The position numbers were made by a program, and so were the translations under genes. Positions 31,325-40,697 of a DNA stretch of 64,000 nucleotides are shown piece by piece (position 1 is the first letter of the stretch; the number at the start of each line of letters is the position of its first letter). This DNA comes from Planctomycetaceae bacterium (lineage in GTDB: Bacteria; Planctomycetota; Phycisphaerae; Tepidisphaerales; Tepidisphaeraceae). The notes under the pieces are model-generated. The model was not told the origin of the DNA and searched no databases. It was given only the letters and a program-made list of their open reading frames with translations. Location of the stretch: positions 124,001-188,000 of the forward strand of contig JAIYCY010000021.1 of NCBI GenBank assembly GCA_027487775.1, given 5' to 3'.

Positions 31325-34300
31325 TCAGTTGGACACATCCATGCGACGTCGGCGCATCACGATGACCCCGCCCGCCAAGAGCGTTAGGCAAGCGGTCGGC
31401 TCAGGCGCCAACGCCAACGCCCAATCGCCTTCGAACGTGCTCCCAAGGGACGCGTTGTAGCTCCTGGCAAGCCTCAATAGATCACTGAAGTTGACCAGAC
31501 CGTCGTAGTTGGAGTCACCAGTCGCCCAAGTTTGGGTCGAAGCGCTGTTGTAGCTACGCGCCAAGGCGAGCAGATCAACGAAGTTCACCGTGCGATCAAG
31601 GTTGGAATCTCCGTAAAGCGTGTATGCCACCGTCAAACTTGAGGTGACCTCATCATGGATCCAGCCGAGCCCGCGACTCGCATCCGCTGTCCCCGACTGA
31701 AACTGCCCGATCGAGAAATTGCTCGCAAAGCCAGCCGTCAGTGCCGCCTGAACCAATGACACAGGCGAAGGGCGATCCGTGTAATCAAGAACAAGCCGAC
31801 CACCCCGAATGTCTGTCACACGCGTTGGATCCAACGCCACACTCAAAGCCGCTCCCTCCAATCTCAAGGCTCCAGCTTCGATCGTCGTACCACCACTGAA
31901 ACTGCCCGATCCGCTCAGGGTTTGAACCCCCGAACCGACCTTGCGAATCGCCAACGTGCCACCCCCGGCGGAGTGATCGATGAGCTCGCCCGCGTATGAA
32001 GCCGTCGCGTTGTTGCTCCCTAACGTCAACGTTGCCGATGTCGCGGATGCATTGTTCAAGACACGGCCAGCAACATCGCCCGCCGAGCCGGAAAGACCGT
32101 TGATCGTGATGCTCGAACCATTGAGATCGAGAGTTCCGCCGGTCGTCGCGCCACCATTGACATGCACGTCGCCGCGGCCTGATCCACTCGGAACGGCCGA
32201 CCCGCTCCCAATGACAACCGTCCCTCCGTTGATCACCGTATCGCCCGCGTAATCATTGACACCCGCGAGGCGGTACCGTGACCCGGCAATGCCCTCAAAC
32301 GAGACGTCGCCCGAGCCAGTGATGCTACTATCCAAATGAATCGTCTGGGGCAGATTCTGGATCGTGCTGAAGTTCAAATAGCCAGGCGCACGTCGACCCA
32401 CTGCCAGCGTCGAGCCCGCTCCCAGCACGATGCTGCTCTCCGCCAACTCCAAAGTCGTCGGCGTGTTCGTCGTGCTTGTCGGACTCTCGGCGGTCGAAAC
32501 ACGCAAAACGGACCCGGACTCCACTCCAATCGGACCCGTGAAACGATTCGTGTACTGCTTCTGCTCCTGACTAAAACTCGTCAGAGATGAATCACCCGAA
32601 AAGGTCAGCGGCTCCGCAACGGACACCGTCGACCCATTGATCTGACCAAAGTTCTGAATCAGAAGAATCGCGCTCTGCACTTCCGTCCCACGCATTGTCG
32701 AACCGAGTGAATCGCCCCAGCGAATGTCAAGCGTTCCGGCCGTGACAGTGACCTTCCCGGTGAAGTCGTTGTTCGGATTCGTGTTGTTGGCACGGCCTAA
32801 CGCGAGCACACCGTTGCCGCTCTTGGTCCAGTCCCCGGTTCCAGAGACCTTTCCCCCAATACGCCAGGTGATCCCCGAAGTCGTTTCAACCGCAATGCTA
32901 CTGCCCGACGTGTTGATCGAAACGCCTTGCGCATCGTTGGTCACCGTCGCAGAACCCGCGTAAGTGAGACGCCCTCCAGAGAGTGTCACTGAATTGGCGG
33001 CCGGATTGATCGCAGCAAGCGTCGAAAATCGCAGCTCACCGCCGTTCACCTGAATGCCGCCCGTCGCAGTACCGCTTGTCGCACCCAAAACCAACCGCCC
33101 CGCATTCACGATCAGTCCGCCACTGTTCGCGATGGGACCGCTTAGCGTCACACCACCAGATCCGTTCTTCGTCAATGTTCCAGAGCCGCCGATACTTCCG
33201 CCCGCAATCGTGTAGTTCTGGGTCGAGTTGTTGAATGTCGTGCTGCTTGGTGAGACCGTTCCCCCGACGATCGTCAGATTGGTGTTGCTCGCCGTGTCGT
33301 CGAACGTAACCGCGTCCTCGGCATAGAACCGCTCCGCCGCCGCACCATTGATCCAGTTGGCGGTCGTCGCAGTGTCCCACGACCCGCTGAGATTACCCTT
33401 CCATGTCAGGCTGAGCGGTGTCGCGACTCCGGGAGTAACCACCAGACTCGTTCCGGCATTCAGATACTCAAGCGTGTCGCCCCGGCCGGCTGTGAAGGAG
33501 GAAAGCGGAATCGATCCGAATCCGCCACTGATACTCAAGGCAGTGTAGGGCACACCCACCGTGGTCGAACTCGTCGGAACAAGAACGACCGAACCCAGCA
33601 TCGACATGCTTGAAGCCGAAACCGCAGATGAGGTCGACGGATCCACCATGAGCGTCGCAGTGCCCGTGCCAATCGTCAACGCACCACCGATCGAACCCTC
33701 ACCGCTCAACGTCCCGCCGCCGTTCACCGTGACCCCAGCGCTGCTTGCACCTGTGAGATTCAACGTGCCGCCTTCGTTGATCGTGACTGCCGACGCGATC
33801 GTGCCTGGGACATTCACCGCCCCGCCGTTGATGATCGTTGCGCCCGTGTATGTCTTGTCCCCATTCAGATTCAACGTGCCGGCGGACTGCTTCACAAGCC
33901 CAACCCCGCCCTCAATCCGAAGCGATGCCGAAGCGGTCCCGCCATTGACCGCCAAGGTCCCCGTCCCGCTGATTCTCGAGACACCGTTCGCGCCCGAACC
34001 CGTGCCGCCTAACGTTGTGATGCTCACGTTCCCGCCTATCACAACATTCACCGTGTTGCTCAACGTCATCGCGCCATAGCTCTGCGTGTCCGACATCGAT
34101 TCTCCGAGTACCAGCCGTGCAGACGCCAGCGGATTGGTCCCCGATCCCGCAGCTGCGATTGTCAAATTGGTCGTGGTGGTCTGATTCCCTCCAATCACTA
34201 AATCACCGCCCCATGCCGTACCCACCGTTTGCTGCATGATTGCGATGTTGCTCAAGGCACCGTCCAAACGCGTCACCGAGCCGGCAACACCCTCAAAACG

Positions 34301-34852
34301 AATACCCAAATCGCCCGCCGTCGTCGATGCCGTCTTTCCGATCGAACCATTGATGTCCAGCGTCCGCGTCGGGCTGTTGTTGCGAATGCTCAAAAGACGA
34401 TTGGCTGTGTTGGTTCCATCAATCAGCATCGGCGCGTTGATCGACATCACTCCGCCCGCCGCACTGCTCATCGTGAGGTTGTAGCTGGTGCTTCCATTGA
34501 CGCTGCGAATGACAAACGCGCCCCCGCCAGGTTCAATGGTGAATGCAGCCGTCCGATTCAACGTAACACTCGCGAATGACACGTCCGTGTTGATGGTCGC
34601 CAGAGATCCCCCGGTCCCAAACACTATGGCCGATGTTCCACCGGTCAGATTGGGCAACTGTCCAGGCGCCGCCCCGTCCCAGTTGTCGGGCAAATCGATG
34701 TTGGTATTCGCGCCACCGCCGCCGTCCCAAGTCGTACCCGCGTTGGCAATGCGTACCCCGAACGCACAGCTTAATGTCGTCGCAAACGCAACTGCTCGGA
34801 TCACCGCTCGAGCAGATTCGACACGAGTACGAGAGCAAGACTGTTGCCGCAT
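31325..34852 (-). CDS. Autotransporter-associated beta-repeat protein with dockerin-like repeats and PEP-CTERM
   Basis: 1,175 residues with a strong GGAGGAACC before the ATG. There is an N-terminal signal peptide of ~38 residues (ending IANAGTTWDGGG). The body consists of beta-solenoid repeats with the PATR signature (GTGTLAVNGGTAS, KQSAGTLNLNGDKTYTG, GTLTKNGSGGVTLSG, KVGSGVQTLSGSGSFSGGTT). Near residues 1080-1140 are two dockerin-like repeats (GDSNLDRTVNFVDLLALARS, GDSNYDGLVNFSDLLRLARS). The C-terminus is APEPTACLTLL plus a helix and MRRRR, a PEP-CTERM signal. It is first in the minus-strand run and divergent from the XylR-type regulator. It has no catalytic domain that I can see; a structural or scaffold surface role is inferred. 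Confidence 0.85.
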   Translation of the reverse strand: MRQQSCSRTRVESARAVIRAVAFATTLSCAFGVRIANAGTTWDGGGGANTNIDLPDNWDGAAPGQLPNLTGGTSAIVFGTGGSLATINTDVSFASVTLNRTAAFTIEPGGGAFVIRSVNGSTSYNLTMSSAAGGVMSINAPMLIDGTNTANRLLSIRNNSPTRTLDINGSIGKTASTTAGDLGIRFEGVAGSVTRLDGALSNIAIMQQTVGTAWGGDLVIGGNQTTTTNLTIAAAGSGTNPLASARLVLGESMSDTQSYGAMTLSNTVNVVIGGNVSITTLGGTGSGANGVSRISGTGTLAVNGGTASASLRIEGGVGLVKQSAGTLNLNGDKTYTGATIINGGAVNVPGTIASAVTINEGGTLNLTGASSAGVTVNGGGTLSGEGSIGGALTIGTGTATLMVDPSTSSAVSASSMSMLGSVVLVPTSSTTVGVPYTALSISGGFGSIPLSSFTAGRGDTLEYLNAGTSLVVTPGVATPLSLTWKGNLSGSWDTATTANWINGAAAERFYAEDAVTFDDTASNTNLTIVGGTVSPSSTTFNNSTQNYTIAGGSIGGSGTLTKNGSGGVTLSGPIANSGGLIVNAGRLVLGATSGTATGGIQVNGGELRFSTLAAINPAANSVTLSGGRLTYAGSATVTNDAQGVSINTSGSSIAVETTSGITWRIGGKVSGTGDWTKSGNGVLALGRANNTNPNNDFTGKVTVTAGTLDIRWGDSLGSTMRGTEVQSAILLIQNFGQINGSTVSVAEPLTFSGDSSLTSFSQEQKQYTNRFTGPIGVESGSVLRVSTAESPTSTTNTPTTLELAESSIVLGAGSTLAVGRRAPGYLNFSTIQNLPQTIHLDSSITGSGDVSFEGIAGSRYRLAGVNDYAGDTVINGGTVVIGSGSAVPSGSGRGDVHVNGGATTGGTLDLNGSSITINGLSGSAGDVAGRVLNNASATSATLTLGSNNATASYAGELIDHSAGGGTLAIRKVGSGVQTLSGSGSFSGGTTIEAGALRLEGAALSVALDPTRVTDIRGGRLVLDYTDRPSPVSLVQAALTAGFASNFSIGQFQSGTADASRGLGWIHDEVTSSLTVAYTLYGDSNLDRTVNFVDLLALARSYNSASTQTWATGDSNYDGLVNFSDLLRLARSYNASLGSTFEGDWALALAPEPTACLTLLAGGVIVMRRRRMDVSN

Positions 34853-34977
34853 GGTTCCTCCGGAGTGCTTGAATCATCCTCCAACACAGCCGCCGCTACG
34901 GGAGCGATCAGGCGACCAACTATGACGCCTCAATACCTCCAGTCGTAGACGATTTTGCGTTCATCCATTAATCATTT

Positions 34978-35006
34978 GCGTCGACCTCTCACTTTCGAGT
35001 CGACGC
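34978..35006. promoter_or_regulatory. Perfect inverted repeat GCGTCGAC-N13-GTCGACGC in a divergent promoter region
   Basis: Eight-base arms (34978-34985 and 34999-35006) separated by 13 bases lie between the beta-repeat gene (start 34852, -) and the XylR-type regulator (start 35062, +), 55 bases before the latter. It may be an operator for autoregulation or a structured leader of either transcript. Confidence 0.5.
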
Positions 35007-35061
35007 CAGACCGACCCGTAGGTCATGATAGAGCCAGCACCGGATCCAAGGTGCTGCTCAT

Positions 35062-36237
35062 ATGGCAGGTGAACGAACATCCCGCTGCAAACTGCCCCGT
35101 GTCGCAGTCATGATCGAAACCTCAACGTCATGGGGACGTCGACTGATTGAAGGCATAACAGACTACTCACGCGTCTTCGGCCCGTGGACCCTGTACCTCG
35201 AGCCCCGGGGAATCGATGAAGCCGAGACGTTTCCGTCCGGTTGGACCGGCGACGGAATCATCGCCCGGGTACGCACCCCCCAATACGCCCGACGACTCGA
35301 AAGAACCCGGCTGCCCATCGTGAATGTCTCTGGCATCGTCGATCCAAACATACGCTTCCCCAGAGTCCAAACATCCGAACGCGAAATCGCACAACTCGCA
35401 CTCGATCACCTCCGCGCACGAGGATTCGAACATTTCGCCTATTGCGGCGTTGCCGTTAGAAGATACGTCGCGCAACGCGCTCATGTCTTCGAAGAAGTCG
35501 TACGCAACGCCGGATTTGATTGCCATATCTACCTCGGCGATTCCAACTCGAATCGCAGGGGAAATGTCTCCACGGAACTCAATGCACGCGCAGCATGGCT
35601 GAAGTCACTACCCCTGCCCGTCGCAGTCTCCACGTTCTCCGCCATCCACGGTAGACGAGTCGCAGAAGCCGCCGCACTGGCGGGCCTGAACGTTCCCGAC
35701 GATGTCGCCATCATCACGGTCGATACCGACGATCTCATCGGTGAACTCATCCACCCGCCACTGTCCGCCGTACAACTCGCCACCGAACGCAGCGGTTTCG
35801 AGGCCGCCAGAATGCTCCATGCACTCATGCAAAGAAAAAAAGTCGACCCGGTCGTCAATGTCCCACCACTCGGTATCGCAGAACGACAGTCCACCGATGT
35901 TCTGGCCATTCAGGACACCGAAATCAGCAATGCCCTCAGATTCATCCGCCAAAACGCCAATCGACCCATCAATGTCGAGCAGGTTCTTGAACAAGTCTCC
36001 GTCTCAAGACGCGTACTTGAACGTCGATTCCGCGCACTCTTACAAAGAACACCCGCACAAGAAATACGTCGCACCCACCTCGAGCGCGCCAAGCTACTGC
36101 TCGCCCAGACCAACATGTCCGTCCCCGAAGTCGCGCGCGCGAGCGGATTCACCTACGTCGAACACATGATCCCGCTCTTCCGAAAACACATGGGCGTCAC
36201 TCCCCTCGCCTTCAGACGACTGGTCCAAACACAATAA
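35062..36237 (+). CDS. XylR-type regulator (LacI-like sensor domain + AraC DNA-binding domain)
   Basis: 391 residues; AAGGTG precedes the ATG. It starts directly with the periplasmic-binding-protein-like sensor (VAVMIETSTSWGRRLIEGI, the hallmark opening of XylR proteins) and has no N-terminal LacI helix-turn-helix. The sensor runs to about residue 280 (GLNVPDDVAIITVDTDD, LSAVQLATERSGFEAA). Residues ~288-388 are an AraC domain: INVEQVLEQVSVSRRVLERR, VPEVARASGFTYVEHMIPLF and GVTPLAFRR. Characterised homologues bind a pentose or other sugar and activate transcription. It lies between the beta-repeat/GH16 run and the GH43-like gene and probably controls both. XylR-type proteins usually bind direct or near-direct half-sites, so it is not the obvious owner of the TACTACGTAGTA palindrome. 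Confidence 0.9.
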   Translation: MAGERTSRCKLPRVAVMIETSTSWGRRLIEGITDYSRVFGPWTLYLEPRGIDEAETFPSGWTGDGIIARVRTPQYARRLERTRLPIVNVSGIVDPNIRFPRVQTSEREIAQLALDHLRARGFEHFAYCGVAVRRYVAQRAHVFEEVVRNAGFDCHIYLGDSNSNRRGNVSTELNARAAWLKSLPLPVAVSTFSAIHGRRVAEAAALAGLNVPDDVAIITVDTDDLIGELIHPPLSAVQLATERSGFEAARMLHALMQRKKVDPVVNVPPLGIAERQSTDVLAIQDTEISNALRFIRQNANRPINVEQVLEQVSVSRRVLERRFRALLQRTPAQEIRRTHLERAKLLLAQTNMSVPEVARASGFTYVEHMIPLFRKHMGVTPLAFRRLVQTQ

Positions 36238-36286
36238 GTCGAACCGATACCACCATCGTCCATCGTTACCCTCTAACCCCATCACC

Positions 36287-37345
36287 ATGGCACCGCTTCA
36301 ACAATCATCGCGCCCCTCATCCTGCAACTCCGCACCAGACAGTCTGACCGGAAGTCTCCTACGCCGTCATCTAAGACCGGCCCTGCGTCGATCCGTCTTC
36401 CGCGAGGATGACTGGCTCGTGTGGTGCGGCACGCTTGTGCGAACTTCAGACGGAATCTCACATCTGCTGTACTCGCGATGGCCAGTCTCCACCGGCCATC
36501 ACGGATGGGTCACCCATTCACAAATCGCCTACGCCACAAGCGACGACATCCTCGGACCCTATGCGTTCAAAGGCGTCGCTCTCGCCGGTGCGGGCGGAGA
36601 TGCTTGGGATGCCGATGTCACCCACAACCCTACCGTCATCAAACACGAAGGACGCTTCTATCTCTACTACATGGGCAATCGAGGTAACGGCGAGTACTGG
36701 AATAATCGCAACCAGCAACGTATCGGCGTCGCCGTCGCAGATCATCCCGCCGGCCCATGGCAACGCTTCGATCGCCCGGTGATCGATGTCACGCCTGGAT
36801 CATTCGACGGAAAACTCGTCAGCAATCCGACCGTCACACGTGGACCCGACGGACGCTTCTGCATGGTTTATAAGGCCGTCTCCGATGCAGGATCGCCACC
36901 CAAATTCGGTGCCGTCGTCTGTGGCGTTGCCTTCGCAGATCACCCCCTCGGCCCATTCATCAGACAAACCCAGCCGATCATGGTCAATCCAGAAAACGAC
37001 TGGTCCGTCGAAGACCCTTTCGTCTGGTCACAGGACGGACAGTACTACTGCCTTGTCAAAGACTTCCAGGGATACTTCGCCCGCAGCGATCAAAACGTCC
37101 TGGTGCTCTTCCGATCCGCAAACGGAATCCACTGGCAACCCGCCGCCGATCCCCTCTTCCTCGACCGCAGTATCACGTGGAACGATGGCACAACCCAACG
37201 CGTCGATGCGCTCGAACGACCCCAACTTCTCATCGAAAACGGAAGACCCGTCATACTCTCCGTCGCCGCCGCAATTGATCCGGCCCGCGAGCAAAGCTTC
37301 AATATCCAGTTCAAATTCGATTGGTCATCTATGATCCAAAACTGA
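36287..37345 (+). CDS. GH43-like five-bladed beta-propeller glycosidase (paralogue 1)
   Basis: 352 residues, no signal peptide, so probably cytoplasmic. The first ~45 residues are poor in recognisable structure and the ATG lacks a good ribosome site, so the start may be internal. Blades with W-x-x-P-type motifs follow: GWVTHSQIAYATSDDILGPY, WDADVTHNPTVIKHEGRFYL, RIGVAVADHPAGPWQRFDRP, NPTVTRGPDGRFCMVYKAV, VEDPFVWSQDGQYYCLVKD. The D/N-P blade starts (HNPTV, EDPFV) are where GH43/GH32-type enzymes carry catalytic acids. It is closely related to the product of 40698-41690. The substrate cannot be read; arabinose, xylose or anhydro-galactose linkages are all possible in this superfamily. It lies 49 bases downstream of the XylR-type regulator, in the same direction. 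Confidence 0.75.
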   Translation: MAPLQQSSRPSSCNSAPDSLTGSLLRRHLRPALRRSVFREDDWLVWCGTLVRTSDGISHLLYSRWPVSTGHHGWVTHSQIAYATSDDILGPYAFKGVALAGAGGDAWDADVTHNPTVIKHEGRFYLYYMGNRGNGEYWNNRNQQRIGVAVADHPAGPWQRFDRPVIDVTPGSFDGKLVSNPTVTRGPDGRFCMVYKAVSDAGSPPKFGAVVCGVAFADHPLGPFIRQTQPIMVNPENDWSVEDPFVWSQDGQYYCLVKDFQGYFARSDQNVLVLFRSANGIHWQPAADPLFLDRSITWNDGTTQRVDALERPQLLIENGRPVILSVAAAIDPAREQSFNIQFKFDWSSMIQN

Positions 37346-37366
37346 GCCACAACTCCATTCAAAACG

Positions 37367-39883
37367 CTACGCATTCGCACGAACCGTATGAATCGTCAGA
37401 CCCGTCAGGTCACGCTTCGCAGCACCCTTCAGTAAACTCACCACATAACCAACCACAATGCATGCCAGCGTCGCACTCGGAGCAAGCAAACTCCAATGCA
37501 TTGACGTAAATCGCTCGGCAAACAACGTCCACACCACACTCGCAACAGCCCCGCAAACCGCACCCACACCGTTCGTGCGCGTCGTGAATATCCCGAGCGC
37601 ATAAACGCCCACAAAACCCCCACCCAATAACGCCGCGATCCGATTCCACGTCTCGATCATCGATCGCACCTCAAACGTCGCCATCCACAACGCGATCATC
37701 ATGCCAATCGCACCCGCCACATAAGACGCCGACTTCATCAATCGCAAACGCCGACGATCATCCGTTGACTTCCTGAATCGACGATAGAAGTCCTCGCTCA
37801 AGAGCACCGAAACACTGTTCATGCTGCTACTCAACGTCGACATCGCCGCCGCGAATATCGCCGCCACCAAAATCCCCGCCACGCCCGTCGGCAATACATC
37901 GACAATAAATCGCGGAACCAACTGATCATTGCTCATCGTCGGATCAAGCTTCGAAGGATGAGCTCGATAAAAAAAGAATAACGATAGCCCCACTAACGTC
38001 ACCAGCACCGCAACCGTAACACCAAGACATGCAAACGTGTACTGCAGTCGCTTCACGTCACGAATCGGCGTCGCATAAACACGCTGCACGATCGGCTGAT
38101 CTCCGGCAAATCCCGCCACATTCAGTACCGCCGCCAGCAACGCAATCCAGATCGCCATCACCGTCCAGTCCCACGTCCACAATACAGGCAGAAACTTCCC
38201 GTACTGTGCACCCACGCTCATCACCTCAGACATCCCGCCCGGAACACCCGAAAATGCGTAAATGATCATGATGAGCGGCCCTAGAAACATCACCAGACCC
38301 TGCACAACATCCGTCCAAATCACCGCCTCAAATCCCCCCGCCGACGTGTAGATCGTCGTGAGCACCCCCATCAACAAAATGCTCACATACACGTCCAACC
38401 CCGTCGTCGCACTTAACGCGATCGAAGGAAGAAGCAGCACAATGCTCATGCGACCAAGCGTCTGCAGACCAATGCACTGCGCACTGGCCAGCAACCGCAA
38501 AGACGTGCTGAATCGACGCTCCAAGTATTCGTACGTACTCGTAATCTCCAGCTTGCGCAACAACGGCACAATGAAGTGCGCCTGAATCACCGCCTGCGGA
38601 AGCATGAAGAACACCGGCAACAGAAACACCAGATTCGCCGTAAACCCCAACACAGGAATCGCCATCAGACTGATCGAACTCACGCCCGTGGCATACATGC
38701 TCATCGCGCCCGCCCACCAAGGCACCTTCCGATTGCCAAGCGAAAACTCGTCGCTCGTCGTCTGACGCTTCGCAAAGTATAAACCGATCCCTGCAATCCC
38801 CGCGAAATACAAACCAATCGCCACATAATCGAGCCATGCCAGCGAACCACTCGGCTTCGGCAAGCCAATCGATTCAACCGATCCACCAACGTGCACCATG
38901 CCATCCCGCGTACTCACCAGTGAACCACTTACCGACCTGGCTGCACCCAGCGATTGCAAGGCTTCGATCGGCGTCCACGTGTCGGTCACAACGTGATACG
39001 CCAGCGCAATCCCCTCCGCCGACGATTCCGGTACCCACCCTTCACCCACATCAGCCCGTGCATCCCCTCCCATCAAGAGCGTATGACTCTGACCAGTCTG
39101 AATCGCACTCGAATCACTCAACGCAACCGGCAGCGACACACCACGTGTCCATCCGCGAACCGTCGTACCATCGACCGGCGATGGACGATACGTCCACACT
39201 TCGTCCAACGCTCGATACACAATGGCCCCCCCTGCATCGACTTCACGCCTACGCCCGCCCATCACATGCAACATATTGAAACTCGACGTCGCCACTGCCC
39301 CGATACGACCAGTTCCAGGCAACGGCGCAAGCTCCTGCCAATTCCCCCGCGGCGACTTCAGCGAGATCGCAAACAACCGATTGCTCATCTCCCCCTCTTC
39401 AAGCAAACCGCCGACAACATAAAGCGTCGAACCCACCACCGACGCACTCGCATGACTGATCAAAACCGGAAAGTCCGCCAATCGCTCCGATTCAAGCGCT
39501 CCGCCCGACCAACTCAGTCGCTGAACAACCCTCGAACGCCGACCCCAGCCATCAACCCCACCCACTAAAATGAACTCCTCACCAAACTCCGCCTTTGCTG
39601 CAAAGTTCAACGCCTCCACCTTCGTCAACTCCACCCGCAACCACCTCCCAGACGAAGCTCCGCCCGAACGATCCGCCTCATACGATGTCGCCAGCCCGCC
39701 CTCATCCAATCCGATCGCAAAGAGCCGACCCGCACACTCAACCATCGCATGCCCAGCCCCAGGCGAGCCTTCGGTCGATCCCGTCGATTGAGCAATGGCA
39801 ATCTGTCCCCGCGGCACCACCAGCCATGCAAAGACCATAAGCCAAAGCAACGCAGAACTTCGTCGAATTCGCTGTCGAAACAT
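37367..39883 (-). CDS. Kelch beta-propeller fused to a sodium:solute symporter
   Basis: 838 residues from ATG 39883 (GAGGTG upstream); the frame also allows GTG 39892. A signal sequence (SSALLWLMVFAWLVV) leads into a kelch-type propeller of ~310 residues (ILVGGVDGWGRRS, LYVVGGLLEEGEMSNRLF, LHVMGGRRREVDAGG, HTLLMGGDARADVGEGW), as in NanM-like proteins. From about residue 350 a full sodium:solute symporter begins (WLDYVAIGLYFAGIAGIGL, TSDEFSLGNRKVPWWAGAMS, TSTYEYLERRF) with ~13 membrane helices. The propeller would lie outside the cytoplasm and may capture or modify the sugar before uptake. It is convergent with the GH43-like gene (21 bases apart) and its promoter region shares the palindromic operator at 40020-40031. 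I infer it imports products of the secreted hydrolases. Confidence 0.9.
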   Translation of the reverse strand: MFRQRIRRSSALLWLMVFAWLVVPRGQIAIAQSTGSTEGSPGAGHAMVECAGRLFAIGLDEGGLATSYEADRSGGASSGRWLRVELTKVEALNFAAKAEFGEEFILVGGVDGWGRRSRVVQRLSWSGGALESERLADFPVLISHASASVVGSTLYVVGGLLEEGEMSNRLFAISLKSPRGNWQELAPLPGTGRIGAVATSSFNMLHVMGGRRREVDAGGAIVYRALDEVWTYRPSPVDGTTVRGWTRGVSLPVALSDSSAIQTGQSHTLLMGGDARADVGEGWVPESSAEGIALAYHVVTDTWTPIEALQSLGAARSVSGSLVSTRDGMVHVGGSVESIGLPKPSGSLAWLDYVAIGLYFAGIAGIGLYFAKRQTTSDEFSLGNRKVPWWAGAMSMYATGVSSISLMAIPVLGFTANLVFLLPVFFMLPQAVIQAHFIVPLLRKLEITSTYEYLERRFSTSLRLLASAQCIGLQTLGRMSIVLLLPSIALSATTGLDVYVSILLMGVLTTIYTSAGGFEAVIWTDVVQGLVMFLGPLIMIIYAFSGVPGGMSEVMSVGAQYGKFLPVLWTWDWTVMAIWIALLAAVLNVAGFAGDQPIVQRVYATPIRDVKRLQYTFACLGVTVAVLVTLVGLSLFFFYRAHPSKLDPTMSNDQLVPRFIVDVLPTGVAGILVAAIFAAAMSTLSSSMNSVSVLLSEDFYRRFRKSTDDRRRLRLMKSASYVAGAIGMMIALWMATFEVRSMIETWNRIAALLGGGFVGVYALGIFTTRTNGVGAVCGAVASVVWTLFAERFTSMHWSLLAPSATLACIVVGYVVSLLKGAAKRDLTGLTIHTVRANA

Positions 39884-39995
39884 CGGCAACACCTCATCGG
39901 AGAACGCGCGACACTCATCGAAAGGCCCGTCTCACTGGTCGCGGTATTGTGATCCGAACATCCGCGCCCTCCACAAAGAGCCAGCGCGGCGCATG

Positions 39996-40044
39996 TTCAT
40001 TTCCGCAATTTTTTCAATATACTACGTAGTAATTTATCCTCCAA
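39996..40044. promoter_or_regulatory. Divergent promoters sharing the palindrome TACTACGTAGTA
   Basis: The palindrome is at 40020-40031. Plus strand: TATACT at 40018-40023 overlapping it, with a weak TTCATT (39996-40001) 16 bases upstream, reading toward the SDR remnant and GH43-like gene. Minus strand: TATATT (40016-40021) with TTGGAG (40039-40044), 17-base spacer, reading toward the kelch/symporter gene. The TATACTACGTAGTA arrangement is identical to that at 18571-18584. Confidence 0.65.
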
Positions 40045-40117
40045 GTTTCCGCTCCTTCATGGCCCCGCTCCAGCATGTCCCTTCGGCAAACCCAACGAAC
40101 CCCAATTGGAAGTCACC

Positions 40118-40687
40118 ATGAAACTCGCCGGTCAAGGAGTTCTGATCACCGCCGCAGCAACAGGCATCGGCGAAGCTTGTGCAAGACAACCCGCAGCCGA
40201 CGGCGCTCGCGTCGGTGCACTCGACATCCTCATCAATCATGCAGGCCTCACACTCCCCGCCAGTATCGTCCAAGACACTTCCGACTCTGAATTCGATCGA
40301 CTCATCGCCGTCAACCTGCGTGGAACATTCAACGGCTGTCGATTCGCCTATCCACACCTCGGTACCTCACGCGGAAACGTCCTGAACATCAGCATTATGG
40401 CTGGAATCACCGGCCAGGAACGCCATGCCGTCTACGCCGCAACCAAGGGCGCCATCAACGCACTCACCGAATCCTGCGCCGTCGATTGGGGCAAATCAGA
40501 CGTCCGATGCGACGCACTCTGCCCCGCAGGCGTCTGGACCGACGCGCTCCGCGCCTGGGCCAACGTCCAAGCCGATCCGCGGGCCATCGACGACTACCTC
40601 AATCGCATTTTTGCTCGCAGAAGGTGCGATGGCTCGCGGAACTGTGCCGATACGAATAGCCAGAAGTTGAACACAGACTCAAACTGA
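40118..40687 (+). pseudogene. Decayed short-chain dehydrogenase/reductase
   Basis: 189 codons from ATG 40118. Recognisable SDR motifs remain: LITAAATGIGEACARQ (nucleotide site), DILINHAGLTLPAS (NNAG variant), NISIMAGITG (Ser) and YAATKGAINAL (Tyr-x3-Lys). However, the ~45 residues normally lying between the second strand (GARVGALD) and the NNAG strand are missing, so ALD runs directly into ILINHAG. After about residue 165 the normal C-terminus (FLASDEA-x-x-x-TG, GG) is replaced by a basic tail; a better match (IAFLLAEGA) appears in another frame. The sequence is therefore deleted and frameshifted. It is the first frame downstream of the palindromic promoter; the GH43-like gene follows 10 bases later and may be the only functional product of this transcript. 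Confidence 0.65.
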
Positions 40688-40697
40688 GGTTCGCCAA

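Noticed and set aside
35062-36237. XylR-type regulator as the owner of the TACTACGTAGTA operator
   Set aside because: It lacks a LacI helix-turn-helix; AraC-type domains generally bind direct or asymmetric half-sites and activate, whereas this palindrome overlaps -10 boxes. It cannot be excluded, but it is not the simplest reading.
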